64,000 nucleotides of DNA from Arcticibacterium luteifluviistationis (GCF_003258705.1 NZ_CP029480.1:1984001-2048000), one strand, 5' to 3'. Positions 15,701 to 25,133 are shown, counted from the stretch's first letter. Notes: generated by a model from the sequence alone, not told the origin. Made by a program: numbers and translations.

Positions 15701-17062
15701 CTACTCCACCAAAGCCCCACTAAGCCTAAGCAATTCTAATTCAGAAACTCGTTCGTTATACTGAGCATTGACCAGCCTGTTTAGTGAGTCATCAAACCTT
15801 CTTTGGGCATCATTCAGTTCTAAGATAGTACTACTACCAAGCTTAAATTTTTCTAAAGAAATGGTCAAGTTTTCTTCTGCCACATCTTTGTTCTCTGTTT
15901 CTAAATTGAAAAGCTCTCGGTCGGTCTGGAATTGATAAAAAGCAGTGGCTATATCAGCATCTAATTGGTTCAGCAGACTTTCTTTTTGCTTGTTAACTAT
16001 GTCGGCATTTATTTTAGCTAGCTGAATATTTCTTTGCGTAGCCTGGCCATTAAAAATATTCCAAGTGGCAGATATTCCCGAACTAAGTCCCAAACTCTGA
16101 TTAAGAGCCAGGAAGCCCGCATTGTTTTTACTTAATGAGTAACCAAAAGAAGAATTTAAGGCTATTCTCGGCTTTCGGAAAGACTCCATTTCTTGCTGGT
16201 CTAGCAGACTTATTTCTAAAGCTTTATTAAGGAGCACTAAATCTTGGTTTGTTGATTTAGCTTGGTCTAGCATTTGGGCTAGTGTGTACTGCGTTTTTGG
16301 TGACGCTATGTTTGTTATATTAAAATCTCGCTCAGCAGCAGCTCCTAAAATATTATTAAGTCTAATTTTAGCATTTTTTAGCTCGTTTTTGGCATTGACC
16401 AAACTTGACTTCTGGGTGTTAAGGTCGGCTTTTGATTGTAAAAAATCTAGTTTAGAACCTCGCCCTATTTTCCAGCGTTCTTCCGTGATTTTTAATCGTT
16501 CGTCGTAATAGCCAATAATGGTAGTAAGGTAATCCACCGATTCCTTTTGTCTCAATATTTGATAATAGGTCTGCATGACATTTGCCACCGCATTTTGCAC
16601 CACCAGCTTCTTTTCTATCTGACTTTGCTGTCCTTCCGATTTTAGCCGCTCGTACCTCGTTTGCATTCTTCTGCCATCATACAGCGTCCAGCTAAGAGCC
16701 ACATTGGTACTAGGAGCAAAAGATTGACCCAAACGATTTATCTTTCTGTCATCTAAAAAAACTTGGTTTACCTGACTTAGGTTACCATTTACATTCGTAT
16801 TCCAGTCTATAGTCGGAGTCATGCCAGCGTTTGCTTTGTAAATCTGGTTTTCGGCAGCGTCCACCTGTCTTTCCGCTATCTGGATGCCAAAGTTACCTTC
16901 TAAAGCTTCTGAGATAGCTTTTTCTAGCGTCATGACGTTTTGACCCTGTGCCGAAACGGAAAGCAATAATAAAACTCCGAGCCCCTTTAAAGAGGGCTGA
17001 AGAAGAGAATGAAATATTTGAAGAAAAGTATTTTTTGTCTGCATACGGCTTTCTTGAAGCAA
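15701..17062 (-). CDS. TolC-family outer membrane efflux protein
   Basis: About 453 residues; an alternative start at 17044 removes six residues and fits the signal peptide better (GLGVLLLLSVSAQGQ). It shows the two repeated outer-membrane-efflux halves (MTLEKAISEALEGNFGIQIAERQ at the N-terminus, long amphipathic alpha hairpins, LGSSTILELNDAQRRFDDSLNRLVNAQY near the end). It forms the trimeric outer-membrane channel of a tripartite pump. It is last of three genes in an operon (adaptor, RND pump, channel), starting 14 bp after the pump stop. Confidence 0.93.
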   Translation of the reverse strand: MLQESRMQTKNTFLQIFHSLLQPSLKGLGVLLLLSVSAQGQNVMTLEKAISEALEGNFGIQIAERQVDAAENQIYKANAGMTPTIDWNTNVNGNLSQVNQVFLDDRKINRLGQSFAPSTNVALSWTLYDGRRMQTRYERLKSEGQQSQIEKKLVVQNAVANVMQTYYQILRQKESVDYLTTIIGYYDERLKITEERWKIGRGSKLDFLQSKADLNTQKSSLVNAKNELKNAKIRLNNILGAAAERDFNITNIASPKTQYTLAQMLDQAKSTNQDLVLLNKALEISLLDQQEMESFRKPRIALNSSFGYSLSKNNAGFLALNQSLGLSSGISATWNIFNGQATQRNIQLAKINADIVNKQKESLLNQLDADIATAFYQFQTDRELFNLETENKDVAEENLTISLEKFKLGSSTILELNDAQRRFDDSLNRLVNAQYNERVSELELLRLSGALVE

Positions 17063-17076
17063 TTTATAAAAAGGAT

Positions 17077-20000
17077 TTAAGCGTATTCTAAAGCCATTTC
17101 ATCAATCTCTTGTTGGCGTTTGATGTCTTTCTTCTTGCTTAAATATAAATACATGGCAGGTATCACATAAAGGGTAAGCATTAAGGAGAGCATTAGGCCA
17201 CCTATTACCACTATTCCCATTGACCTACGGCTTTCTCCTGCTGAACCTAAGGCCAAAGCAATTGGCATAGCACCAAAACATGTGGCAAGCGTGGTCATTA
17301 AAATAGGCCTTAGTCTGGAAGTGGCGGCCTGTATCACTGCTTCGGTTTTTGTTAAGCCTTGTTCTCTTAATTGATTGGCAAACTCCACAATAAGAATACC
17401 ATTTTTAGTCACCAAACCTACCAACATGATAATACCTATTTGGCTGAAAATATTTAACGTTTGGTCAAATAACCATAAGGATATCACGGCTCCGGCAATG
17501 GCTAGCGGCACAGTAAGCATGATAATGAGTGGGTCAATAAAGCTTTCAAACTGAGCAGAAAGAATCAAATAAACCAAAACCAAAGCAAGAATAAAGGAGA
17601 ACATGGTGTTACTAGAACTCTCTTCAAAATCACGAGAAGAACCAGTTAGCGAAGTAAGAATGGCTTCATCGCCAATCTTATCTCTAATGTCGTCCATGGC
17701 TTTTATGCCGTCGGCAATAGTTTTTCCAGGAGCCAAACCAGCCGATACTGTGGCAGACATATACCTGTCGTAATGATATAACTGAGGAGGGCTACTTTGC
17801 TCTTCGGTTTTAATAATATTATCAAGCTGCACTAGTTCGTCATCAGAGTTTTTGACATACATACTTCTAAGGTCAATTGGCTCGTTTCTGTTTCCTCTGT
17901 CAAACTGACCAATCACTTGGTACTGTCTTCCATTCATGTTGAAATAGCTGAATCTTTGTCCTGCAAAGGCTAATTGCATGCTCTGAGCCACATCTGCCAC
18001 AGATACATTCATGCTTTTCGCTTTTTCTCTGTCAATACTAATGGAGAGCTCAGGTTTACTAAATTTAAGATCCTGGTCAATAATGGTAAAGGTTGGGTCG
18101 TTTTGAACGGCTTCTGTAAACTTTGGTAAATACTCTCTGAGTTTTTCAAAACCCGGAGCTTGGATTACATATTGTATAGGAAGACCACCTCGCTTATTTA
18201 GAGCAATGGTCTGCCTTTCACTTACAAAAGCCTTGGCCTCTGGTATAGTTTTTAGCTGAGTATTTAAGTAATCGCCCCATTCAGATTGGGATTTCTCTCG
18301 TTCTGTTTTTGATTTTAATTTAACTCTTCCAAACCCCGTGTTTGAGGCACCAGAACCTGAAAAGCCAGGGGAGGTAACGCTAAGTATTCCGTTTATTTCA
18401 GGAATAGAATCCATCACCATCTGAGAAACTTTTTGCATGTAATTATCCATGTACTCATAAGAAGAGCCTTCTGGCCCAGTCATCCTAAGGCTTAAGTCAC
18501 TTCGGTCATCTAATGGAGCAAGCTCAGAATCTAGGTTACTTCCAAAATAGTAAGTCAAGCCAAAAGTGCCAATTAGAATAAAGACCGCCACTATTTTCTT
18601 GTTTAGGAAATTGCCAAGGCTAGTGTTATAGCTAGTTTCCATGTTTTTGAAAAATGGCTCAGTCGCAGTCCAGAATTTAGTTTTTCTAATAACCTTTCGG
18701 TTTATATAGGCATTAAGAATTGGCGTTAACGTTAATGAAACAAAAGCCGAAATCAATACCGCAGTTGCCAAAACAATTCCGAATTCTTGGAATAATTTCC
18801 CTACAAAACCTTCCATGAAAATCACGGGTAAAAATACTGCTGCCAGTGTGATGGAAGTAGAAAGTACCGCAAAGAGAATTTCATTAGAGCCTTTGATGGC
18901 AGCCTCTATAGGATTCATGCCACCTTCTATCTTTTTATAAATGTTTTCCGTGACCACAATACCATCATCCACCACCAGTCCAGTGGCAAGCACTATGGCC
19001 AGTAGTGTCAAAACATTAATAGAAAAACCGAAAATCCACATGATAAAGAATGTCCCAACTAAGGAAACAGGAATATCAATCAATGGCCTAATAGCTACTA
19101 TCCAATCCCTAAAAAACAAGAAGATAATCACCACCACTAAGCAGATGGCTATCAAGATGGTTTCGGCCACTTCTTCTACAGATTGTTCTACAAAAACCGT
19201 GTTATCCATGATGGTTTCCATAGAGTAGTCGTCTGGAAGCATGGTTTTAACTTGGTCGGCTCTTATGTGAGCTTCTTTCGCAATATCCAAATAGTTGGAG
19301 CCTGGCTGAGGTGTAATAGCTATACCTACCATGGGTACTCCGTTCCATCTTAACAGTGTTTCTGGATTTTCAGGGCCTAATTCCGCAAAACCAATATCTT
19401 TAAAGCGAATGATTTGTTCTCCTTCATTTCTAACAATCATGTTGTTAAAATCTTCTTCGTTAACAAACTTTCCAATGGTTTTTACCACCAGTTCGGTATT
19501 GTCTCCTTGAAGTTTACCAGAAGGGAGTTCTACATTTTCTCTATCCAGAGCCGCTTTTACATCTTGAGTAGTTACACCTTGCGAAGCCATTTTGTCTGGG
19601 TCCATCCATAAACGCATGGCATATCTTTTAAACCCCCATATTCTTACAGAACTTACTCCTTCAATAGTCTCAAATCTCGGAGAAATTACATTTTCAGCAT
19701 AATCTGAAATTTCCAACATATCTCTTTTATCACTTTGCAGCGTAAAAGAAAGTATGGTTTCAGAATCGGCATCTGCCTTACTCACGTTTGGCAAACCATC
19801 AATGTCGTTTGGAAGCTGCCTAACAGCCTGAGAGACTTTATCTCGCACATCATTAGCCGCTCGCTCCATATCATGGCCCAGCTTAAATTCAATGGTGATT
19901 CGGCTAGATCCTTGGTTACTAGAAGAACTCACAGAGCGAATTCCCTCTACGCTGTTAAGGGCTTTTTCTAATGGTTCTGTAATCTGGGATTCTATAATGT

Positions 20001-20169
20001 CCGCATTGGCACCAGGGTAACTCGTACTTACAGTTACCACAGGAGGGTCTACAGATGGGTATTCTCTAACACCCAGATATTGGAAACTAACTATTCCAAA
20101 AAGTAGAATCAGCAGATTCATTACTATCGCTAAAACCGGCCTTTTGATGGAAAGGGTTGATATTGACAT
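17077..20169 (-). CDS. RND multidrug efflux transporter (AcrB/HAE1 type)
   Basis: A 1030-residue inner-membrane proton antiporter of normal AcrB length. It starts with the family-typical MSISTLSIKRPVLAIVMNLL and SYPGANADIIESQITEPLE. The proton-relay Asp pair lies in ATGLVVDDGIVVTENIYK, and the second half ends with VTKNGILIVEFANQLRE and SRLRPILMTTLAT. There are twelve predicted membrane segments and two large periplasmic loops. It exports drugs, detergents or lipids together with the adaptor at 20178 (8 bp upstream) and the channel at 15701. The exact substrate cannot be told. No local regulator gene is present. Confidence 0.95.
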   Translation of the reverse strand: MSISTLSIKRPVLAIVMNLLILLFGIVSFQYLGVREYPSVDPPVVTVSTSYPGANADIIESQITEPLEKALNSVEGIRSVSSSSNQGSSRITIEFKLGHDMERAANDVRDKVSQAVRQLPNDIDGLPNVSKADADSETILSFTLQSDKRDMLEISDYAENVISPRFETIEGVSSVRIWGFKRYAMRLWMDPDKMASQGVTTQDVKAALDRENVELPSGKLQGDNTELVVKTIGKFVNEEDFNNMIVRNEGEQIIRFKDIGFAELGPENPETLLRWNGVPMVGIAITPQPGSNYLDIAKEAHIRADQVKTMLPDDYSMETIMDNTVFVEQSVEEVAETILIAICLVVVIIFLFFRDWIVAIRPLIDIPVSLVGTFFIMWIFGFSINVLTLLAIVLATGLVVDDGIVVTENIYKKIEGGMNPIEAAIKGSNEILFAVLSTSITLAAVFLPVIFMEGFVGKLFQEFGIVLATAVLISAFVSLTLTPILNAYINRKVIRKTKFWTATEPFFKNMETSYNTSLGNFLNKKIVAVFILIGTFGLTYYFGSNLDSELAPLDDRSDLSLRMTGPEGSSYEYMDNYMQKVSQMVMDSIPEINGILSVTSPGFSGSGASNTGFGRVKLKSKTEREKSQSEWGDYLNTQLKTIPEAKAFVSERQTIALNKRGGLPIQYVIQAPGFEKLREYLPKFTEAVQNDPTFTIIDQDLKFSKPELSISIDREKAKSMNVSVADVAQSMQLAFAGQRFSYFNMNGRQYQVIGQFDRGNRNEPIDLRSMYVKNSDDELVQLDNIIKTEEQSSPPQLYHYDRYMSATVSAGLAPGKTIADGIKAMDDIRDKIGDEAILTSLTGSSRDFEESSSNTMFSFILALVLVYLILSAQFESFIDPLIIMLTVPLAIAGAVISLWLFDQTLNIFSQIGIIMLVGLVTKNGILIVEFANQLREQGLTKTEAVIQAATSRLRPILMTTLATCFGAMPIALALGSAGESRRSMGIVVIGGLMLSLMLTLYVIPAMYLYLSKKKDIKRQQEIDEMALEYA

Positions 20170-20177
20170 AATTAATC

Positions 20178-21221
20178 TTAGTTAGATGTTACCGATATAC
20201 CAGGTTTTAAAACTTGTAACGCGGTTGTGATTAAAGAATCTCCTTCGTTTAATCCACTTAAAACCTGTACCATTTTTTCATTTCTTAGCCCAGTTTCTAT
20301 CAAAACAGATTCTACTATGCCATTTCTTTTTAGGTAAACCTTTTTACCTTCTAATACGGGAATAATAGTTTCAGATGGAATCATAAGCGATTGCTCTTTC
20401 CCCAAATTTAATTTCACTTTCACAAACATGCCTGGAAGTAGTTTACCATTCGTATTACTAGTTAAACCTCTTATTTTTAGCGTTCTTAGAGTTGCGTCAA
20501 TTCTTGGGTCAATCGCTAAAATTTTTGAATTAAAAGATTCGGCTGTGCCGTCAATCTCAAAAGAAACTTGTTGACCTGGTTTTACTTTGGTGAGATATTT
20601 CTCCGGAATTGCGAAATCTATCTTTAGTGGGTTGATCTGTACCAAGGTAGCGATAAGCGTGTTTGGCGTAACGTAAGCTCCTTCGGATATGTTTTTTAGT
20701 CCAATTCGTCCTGAAAAAGGAGCCCTAATCTCGGTTTTGGCTAATTGAACTTCTAATAACTCTTTATCTGCATTCAGGGTACTTACCCTACTTGCTGAAA
20801 TTTCGTATTCTTCTTTACTAATAGCCTCTATTTGTAAGAGCTTCTTTTGACGTGCCTCAATCTGGTTTGCTAGTTCTTCTTCAATAGCGACTTTCTTTAA
20901 TTGAGCCTGGATGTCGTCATCTTTTATTTTAGCTATCAATGCCCCTTTTTTAACATAAGAACCTTCGCTAAGGTTAAGTTTTACTAGCCTCCCAGAGTAT
21001 TCACTTCTTAATTCTACTTCTTCATTTGGGGAGAGTGTACCTGATGAGTATACCAGTTGGTCAGAGTTGTCTGAAGAAACTAAAATAGTGCTTACAAAGG
21101 TGGCTGTAGGTGTATTGGTTACACCAGAGGTAGCAGGTGTATCATCTGATTTGCCCCAGAAAAAAACTTTACCGATGATTAAAAGAACCAAAAGTAAACC
21201 GACTATTAGTAGTGGTCGCAT
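20178..21221 (-). CDS. RND efflux periplasmic adaptor (membrane fusion protein)
   Basis: A 347-residue adaptor. It has an N-terminal membrane anchor (PLLIVGLLLVLLIIGKVFFWG), a lipoyl/barrel-sandwich half (GTLSPNEEVELRSEYSGRLVKLNLSEG), a short alpha-hairpin, the second half (FSGRIGLKNISEGAYVTPNTLIATL) and a beta-barrel plus membrane-proximal domain (IIPVLEGKKVYLKRNG). It links the RND pump to the TolC-like channel. It is first gene of the operon; the pump starts 8 bp downstream. Confidence 0.93.
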   Translation of the reverse strand: MRPLLIVGLLLVLLIIGKVFFWGKSDDTPATSGVTNTPTATFVSTILVSSDNSDQLVYSSGTLSPNEEVELRSEYSGRLVKLNLSEGSYVKKGALIAKIKDDDIQAQLKKVAIEEELANQIEARQKKLLQIEAISKEEYEISASRVSTLNADKELLEVQLAKTEIRAPFSGRIGLKNISEGAYVTPNTLIATLVQINPLKIDFAIPEKYLTKVKPGQQVSFEIDGTAESFNSKILAIDPRIDATLRTLKIRGLTSNTNGKLLPGMFVKVKLNLGKEQSLMIPSETIIPVLEGKKVYLKRNGIVESVLIETGLRNEKMVQVLSGLNEGDSLITTALQVLKPGISVTSN

Positions 21222-21473
21222 ATTAAATCAAGTGTTTTTGGTTAGCGTAGAAAAGGATTAAATCTGATTGAATTTACATCCTAAGAATAATACAATTTTA
21301 CTCTATGGATAGAGCTAAGTTTTCAATAGACCAAAGGAATGTTTGTAGATACATCAATAATGGACGCCAAATAAGTTCTTTTTAGCTATTTTGATATATT
21401 TCTTTTTAAAATATTTAGCTTCTATTTGAAAGCTTTGTACCTTTGTAGGAGTAATTTAAAAAAGCAAAAACGC

Positions 21474-21593
21474 ATGTTTGATTATCAGTTTCCTACTTGG
21501 TTACCAATTTTATTTTTCGTTCTTCTTTTATCTGGTGCTTTTGTAGTAGGTAAATGGTTGGTAAAGAATGATAGAAAGTATAAAGGCTTCTAG
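21474..21593 (+). CDS. 39-residue single-pass membrane peptide
   Basis: Small frame from ATG at 21474 encoding MFDYQFPTWLPILFFVLLL and then a membrane helix ending in a basic tail (KWLVKNDRKYKGF). A TACCTTTG box, an exact TAnnTTTG, lies about 30 bp upstream. The frame overlaps the end of the convergent rhodanese gene by 4 bp. I do not recognise a family. Evidence for it being real is the promoter box, the coherent helix and the positive-inside tail. Confidence 0.45.
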   Translation: MFDYQFPTWLPILFFVLLLSGAFVVGKWLVKNDRKYKGF

Positions 21594-21886
21594 AAAACTC
21601 CTTCCGTTAAGTGTAGGACATTCTTTTGTGGTAATTTTTTCTGAATTATTTTGGCTAGAATATAACTTCTAGCTCCGTTGGAGCATGCCACTATTAGCGT
21701 GTCAAATTCTCTTAGTTCGTCTAAGTGCTCATTCAATAGATGGGCAGGGATATTTATTCCTCCTATATTAAAATCTTTAAACTCTGAGGTTTCTCTAACG
21801 TCTACTATTGTAGCGTTTTCTTTGTCAAGGACATTCTTAAGTTCCTTTTGATTAATTTCTGTTATTTCAGTTGAGTTTGTCTTCAT
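21590..21886 (-). CDS. rhodanese-like domain protein
   Basis: A 98-residue single rhodanese domain: TIVDVRETSEFKDFNIGG and the active-site loop CSNGAR with Cys68. It probably carries a persulfide for sulfur transfer; single-domain proteins of this length are standard. The short loop is followed by a helix as usual, and the C-terminus (LHLTEGVF) ends a little early compared with family members that continue with GG..W. The start overlaps the end of the radC frame by 20 bp, suggesting coupling. Confidence 0.85.
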   Translation of the reverse strand: MKTNSTEITEINQKELKNVLDKENATIVDVRETSEFKDFNIGGINIPAHLLNEHLDELREFDTLIVACSNGARSYILAKIIQKKLPQKNVLHLTEGVF

Positions 21887-22565
21887 TAGAAAAGCTATAA
21901 AAGCCGTTGTCGGTGAATATTATATGGTCGTAAATTATCATATCTAATAGCAATGCTCCATGCTGTAGTTTTTTAGTTAGCTGCATATCAGCATGGCTAG
22001 GTATCTTTTTCCCAGATGGGTGATTATGGCAAAGAATGATAGAAGTTGCTAGATGCTCTATAGCATGTTTGAAAACTAGTTTTGGGTCAGCCATAACCAT
22101 GGCAACTCCACCTTGTCCTATTTTAAAATGCTTTATAGGTTTTAAAGCTCGGTCTAATAAAAGTATCCAAAACTCTTCATGATGCAGGTCCATCAAGAAA
22201 GGTTTGAAGTAATCGTAAGCTTTAGCTGGTGAATTTATTAAAGCAGATATTTTGTTGCCTTCGGTTTTTCGTCTTCGACCTATTTCTAGGGCAGCTACTA
22301 TAGAAATAGCTTTTGCTTCGCCAATTCCCTTAAAGTTTGTCAGCTCTTTGATGCCTGCTTTGGCTAAAAGGTTAATGTCGTTTTTGTAGTAAGCTAAAAT
22401 ATCTCTTGATAATTCTACTGCAGATTTTTCTCTACTTCCTGAACCTATCAAGATTGCTATCAATTCAGAGTCTGATAAAGCACCTCTGCCTTTTAATAGT
22501 AGTTTTTCTCTTGGGCGATCTTCTTCAGCCCAATAAGAGATAGAAGTACGGTCGTTATGTGTCAT
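21867..22565 (-). CDS. radC: RadC family (UPF0758) protein
   Basis: About 232 residues from Met at 22565; a start at 22583 would add six residues (MGVYFV). It has an N-terminal helix-hairpin-helix region (GIKELTNFKGIGEAKAISIVAALEIG) and a C-terminal JAB/MPN-type metal-binding domain with HNHPSG followed by an Asp eight residues later (SHADMQLTKKL). Despite the historical name a direct repair role is not established; family members are often linked to mobile or competence functions. It lies after the rpsT terminator. Confidence 0.9.
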   Translation of the reverse strand: MTHNDRTSISYWAEEDRPREKLLLKGRGALSDSELIAILIGSGSREKSAVELSRDILAYYKNDINLLAKAGIKELTNFKGIGEAKAISIVAALEIGRRRKTEGNKISALINSPAKAYDYFKPFLMDLHHEEFWILLLDRALKPIKHFKIGQGGVAMVMADPKLVFKHAIEHLATSIILCHNHPSGKKIPSHADMQLTKKLQHGALLLDMIIYDHIIFTDNGFYSFSNEDKLN

Positions 22566-22590
22566 AACGAAATATACGCCCATTTATCAC

Positions 22591-22623
22591 AAAAAAAAAG
22601 CTGTACTCTTCCGAGTACAGCTT
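22591..22623 (-). terminator. rpsT terminator
   Basis: Perfect 10-bp stem (22598-22607 with 22614-22623) and 6-nt loop, followed on the minus strand by a run of at least nine T. It ends the rpsT transcript 33 bp after its stop. Confidence 0.9.
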
Positions 22624-22655
22624 CCTGTATCTTTCTTGAAACAAATAGAATTAGC

Positions 22656-22913
22656 TTACGCAGCTAAACCGTTCACTAACTTAGTCAATGAAGACTTGAT
22701 GTTAGCTGCTTTGTTTTTGTGAATTACGTTCTTACGAGCTAATTTATCAAGCATAGCAGAAACAACTTTAAGTTGCTCAGTAGCTTCTTTAGCATCCGTT
22801 GCAGCACGTAATTTTCTTACGGCAGTACGGGTAGTTTTGTGCTGGTACTTATTTCTTAGTGTCTTACTTTCGTTAGACCTAATTCTTTTTAATGCTGACT
22901 TATGATTTGCCAT
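22656..22913 (-). CDS. rpsT: 30S ribosomal protein S20
   Basis: An 85-residue basic protein beginning MANHKSALKRIRSNESKTLRN, the family signature. It has three helices ending in NIKSSLTKLVNGLAA. It binds 16S rRNA in the small ribosomal subunit. It is monocistronic, with a promoter box 40 bp upstream and a strong terminator behind it. Confidence 0.97.
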   Translation of the reverse strand: MANHKSALKRIRSNESKTLRNKYQHKTTRTAVRKLRAATDAKEATEQLKVVSAMLDKLARKNVIHKNKAANIKSSLTKLVNGLAA

Positions 22914-22952
22914 TTATCTAAATATTTGTACGATTCTTCTTCTTTCGGGCTG

Positions 22953-22960
22953 CAAAGATA
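22953..22960 (-). promoter_or_regulatory. rpsT -7 promoter box (TATCTTTG)
   Basis: On the minus strand TATCTTTG is an exact TAnnTTTG box, followed by GCAGCCCG. A near-identical arrangement (TACTTTGCAGCCCG) stands before the tRNA-Ser gene, as expected for strongly expressed genes in this phylum. Confidence 0.6.
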
Positions 22961-23045
22961 GAGAGAAAGAAAATAATTTACTAGTCTTAGTTAAAAAAAA
23001 GTGAAACAGATATAAAATATTTGAAATATCTCTTAGAGAGTCCTT

Positions 23046-23072
23046 TAAAATGACTAAAATGAGGTCATTTTA
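23046..23072. promoter_or_regulatory. 9-bp inverted repeat before a TTG-started gene
   Basis: TAAAATGAC (23046-23054) and GTCATTTTA (23064-23072) form a perfect inverted repeat with a 9-nt loop, 13 bp before the TTG start at 23086. Possible operator or translational control hairpin. Confidence 0.45.
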
Positions 23073-23085
23073 AAACTTTGATGTA

Positions 23086-24069
23086 TTGAAAAAATATAGG
23101 TTCTCTTTTATTCTAGTACTTGCCTTGCTATCTATGGGGGTATTTAGTTCATTTATTTGGGGCTTTTATGCCCATCAACAAATCAATAGACTAGCCATTT
23201 ACACCTTACCCGAAGAGATGTTGGGTTTCTATAAGAAGAATATAGATTATGTCACAGAAAATGCCGTCAATCCAGATAGGAGACGTTATGCCGTAGAAGG
23301 AGAGGCCCCAAGGCATTATATTGATTTAGATATTTATCCTAAAGAAGTTCAAGAAGACTTGGCTAGTCTGAGTTGGTCAAAGGCTGTAGAAAAGTATTCA
23401 GAAGATACGCTCATGGCTTACGGTGTGGTGCCGTGGCAGGTAGTGAGAATGAAGTATCAATTGACAGATGCTTTCGTAAAACGTGATTTGCCAAACATAC
23501 TTAGGCTGTCGGCAGATGTTGGGCATTACATTGCTGACGCTCATGTTCCGCTACACACTACAGAAAATTATAATGGGCAAATGACCAATCAAATTGGAAT
23601 TCATGGTTTTTGGGAATCACGCTTACCTGAGCTTTTTTCAAATGATTATTCCTTTTGGATAGGGCAGGCTACTTATATTAATAACATTCATGAAAGTATC
23701 TGGGATGTAGTTTTAAGCTCTCATGCCGCACTAGATTCTGTTTTTGGTTTTGAAAATGAACTTACACTTAAGATGGATGACGACAAGAAGTTTTCTGTAG
23801 GTGAAAGAAATGGACAAACTATAAAACAGTACTCTAAAGACTTTTCAAAGAAATATCATAAAATGTTAGAAGGCCAGGTAGAGAAGAGGATGCGTTCTTC
23901 TGTTAAAATGGTCGGGAATTTTTGGTATACCTGCTGGGTAGACGCTGGACAGCCAAATTTGGACGAGTTAGGTGTTTTTGAATTTGAAAGTAATGGGGAT
24001 GAAGTAGAACTTAAAAAAGCATGGCTTCGCCAAATTTTGAAAGTACGTAAAGAGGCGGATGATATCTAA
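23086..24069 (+). CDS. secreted zinc-dependent phospholipase C / S1-P1 nuclease-like protein
   Basis: A 327-residue protein with an N-terminal hydrophobic signal (FSFILVLALLSMGVFSSF). Zinc-ligand segments of the phospholipase C/P1 nuclease fold are visible: WGFYAHQQINRLA near the N-terminus, SADVGHYIADAHVPLH in the middle, and GIHGFWESRLPE. It should hydrolyse phosphodiester bonds in lipids or nucleic acids in the periplasm or outside. The only in-frame start preserving the signal peptide is TTG at 23086, because an in-frame stop lies at 23071-23073. An inverted repeat stands just upstream. Substrate is uncertain. Confidence 0.8.
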   Translation: MKKYRFSFILVLALLSMGVFSSFIWGFYAHQQINRLAIYTLPEEMLGFYKKNIDYVTENAVNPDRRRYAVEGEAPRHYIDLDIYPKEVQEDLASLSWSKAVEKYSEDTLMAYGVVPWQVVRMKYQLTDAFVKRDLPNILRLSADVGHYIADAHVPLHTTENYNGQMTNQIGIHGFWESRLPELFSNDYSFWIGQATYINNIHESIWDVVLSSHAALDSVFGFENELTLKMDDDKKFSVGERNGQTIKQYSKDFSKKYHKMLEGQVEKRMRSSVKMVGNFWYTCWVDAGQPNLDELGVFEFESNGDEVELKKAWLRQILKVRKEADDI

Positions 24070-24110
24070 TTATAACCAAAGTCGATAATTTTATCTGGCT
24101 AATAAAGCAT

Positions 24111-24145
24111 AAAAAAAGGCTCAATCATTCCGGATTGAGCCTTTT
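24111..24145. terminator. bidirectional terminator
   Basis: 13-bp perfect stem (24114-24126 with 24133-24145), 6-nt loop, A run on the left and T run on the right. It serves both the phospholipase-like gene and convergent etfA. Confidence 0.88.
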
Positions 24146-24165
24146 GATGTAATATGCTGACCTAA

Positions 24166-25128
24166 TCAACCTGCTTTTACAGCTGCTGTTAGTTTAGGAA
24201 GTACGTCAAAAACGTCTCCTACTATCCCGTAATCGGCTGCCTTAAAGAAAGGAGCTTCTGGGTCTGTATTAATAACTACTATGACCTTTGAAGAGTTAAC
24301 ACCAGCTAAATGCTGAATGGCTCCTGATATTCCACAAGCTATATAAAGATTTGGGGATACTTTTACACCTGTTTGACCTACGTGTTCGTGGTGAGGTCTC
24401 CAGTCTAAATCAGATACTGGTTTTGAGCATGCTGTAGTAGCTCCTAACGCTTCTGCTAAGTCTAATAATGGTTGCCAGTTTTCAGGGCCTTTCATGCCTC
24501 GTCCACCCGACACTACTAAGTCAGCCTCTGGAAGCGGTACAGTTCCTGTAGCTTTTAATGTTTCTGTTATTTTTGCTCCAAAGGCCGTATCGTTTACGTC
24601 TGCTTGGAATGCTTCTACTGGTGCAGCCGAGTCAGAGGTTACTGGAGTAATGGCGTTTTTCTTCAAAGCCAAAACTTTGATATCCGTATTAATGGTGGTT
24701 TCCGCAAAAGCCTTACCTGTAAAGATACTTCTGGTTACGCTAAAACCATTGTCTAGCTTTGGTAGTTCTGTTACATTACCTACTACCCCTGCTTTCAGAG
24801 CACCTGCTGTTCTTGCGGTTACTGCGTCAGCTAGTGAAGATTTTGCTGTAATAATTACCGTTGCACCTGTGCTTTTGGCGGCAGCGGTTAACACTTCAGA
24901 GTAGGCCATAATATTGGCAGACTCTAATTTGCTGTCACCAGCGTGTAAAACCTTAGTTGCACCGTAATTACCAAGCTTTGCTAGTTCGGTTTCTGATGCA
25001 TTTCCAATGGCTATTACAGTATTGGTGCCGCCTAGCATTTCTGCTACTTTGGCTCCATAATAAACAGCCTCTAAAGAGGTCTTTTTTACTACTCCATCTG
25101 CTAATTCTGCAAATACTAAAATTGACAT
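24166..25128 (-). CDS. etfA: electron transfer flavoprotein, alpha subunit
   Basis: A 320-residue FAD-binding subunit. The C-terminal FAD domain shows VVSGGRGMKGPENW, GATTACSKPVSDLDWRPHHEHVGQTGVKVSPNLYIACGISGAIQHLAG and the NTDPEAPFFKAADYGIVGD end, all standard. It forms a heterodimer with EtfB and passes electrons from acyl-CoA and other dehydrogenases towards the quinone pool. It lies downstream of etfB with a 155-bp spacer, wider than the usual tight etfBA spacing. Confidence 0.96.
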   Translation of the reverse strand: MSILVFAELADGVVKKTSLEAVYYGAKVAEMLGGTNTVIAIGNASETELAKLGNYGATKVLHAGDSKLESANIMAYSEVLTAAAKSTGATVIITAKSSLADAVTARTAGALKAGVVGNVTELPKLDNGFSVTRSIFTGKAFAETTINTDIKVLALKKNAITPVTSDSAAPVEAFQADVNDTAFGAKITETLKATGTVPLPEADLVVSGGRGMKGPENWQPLLDLAEALGATTACSKPVSDLDWRPHHEHVGQTGVKVSPNLYIACGISGAIQHLAGVNSSKVIVVINTDPEAPFFKAADYGIVGDVFDVLPKLTAAVKAG

Positions 25129-25133
25129 GATGT

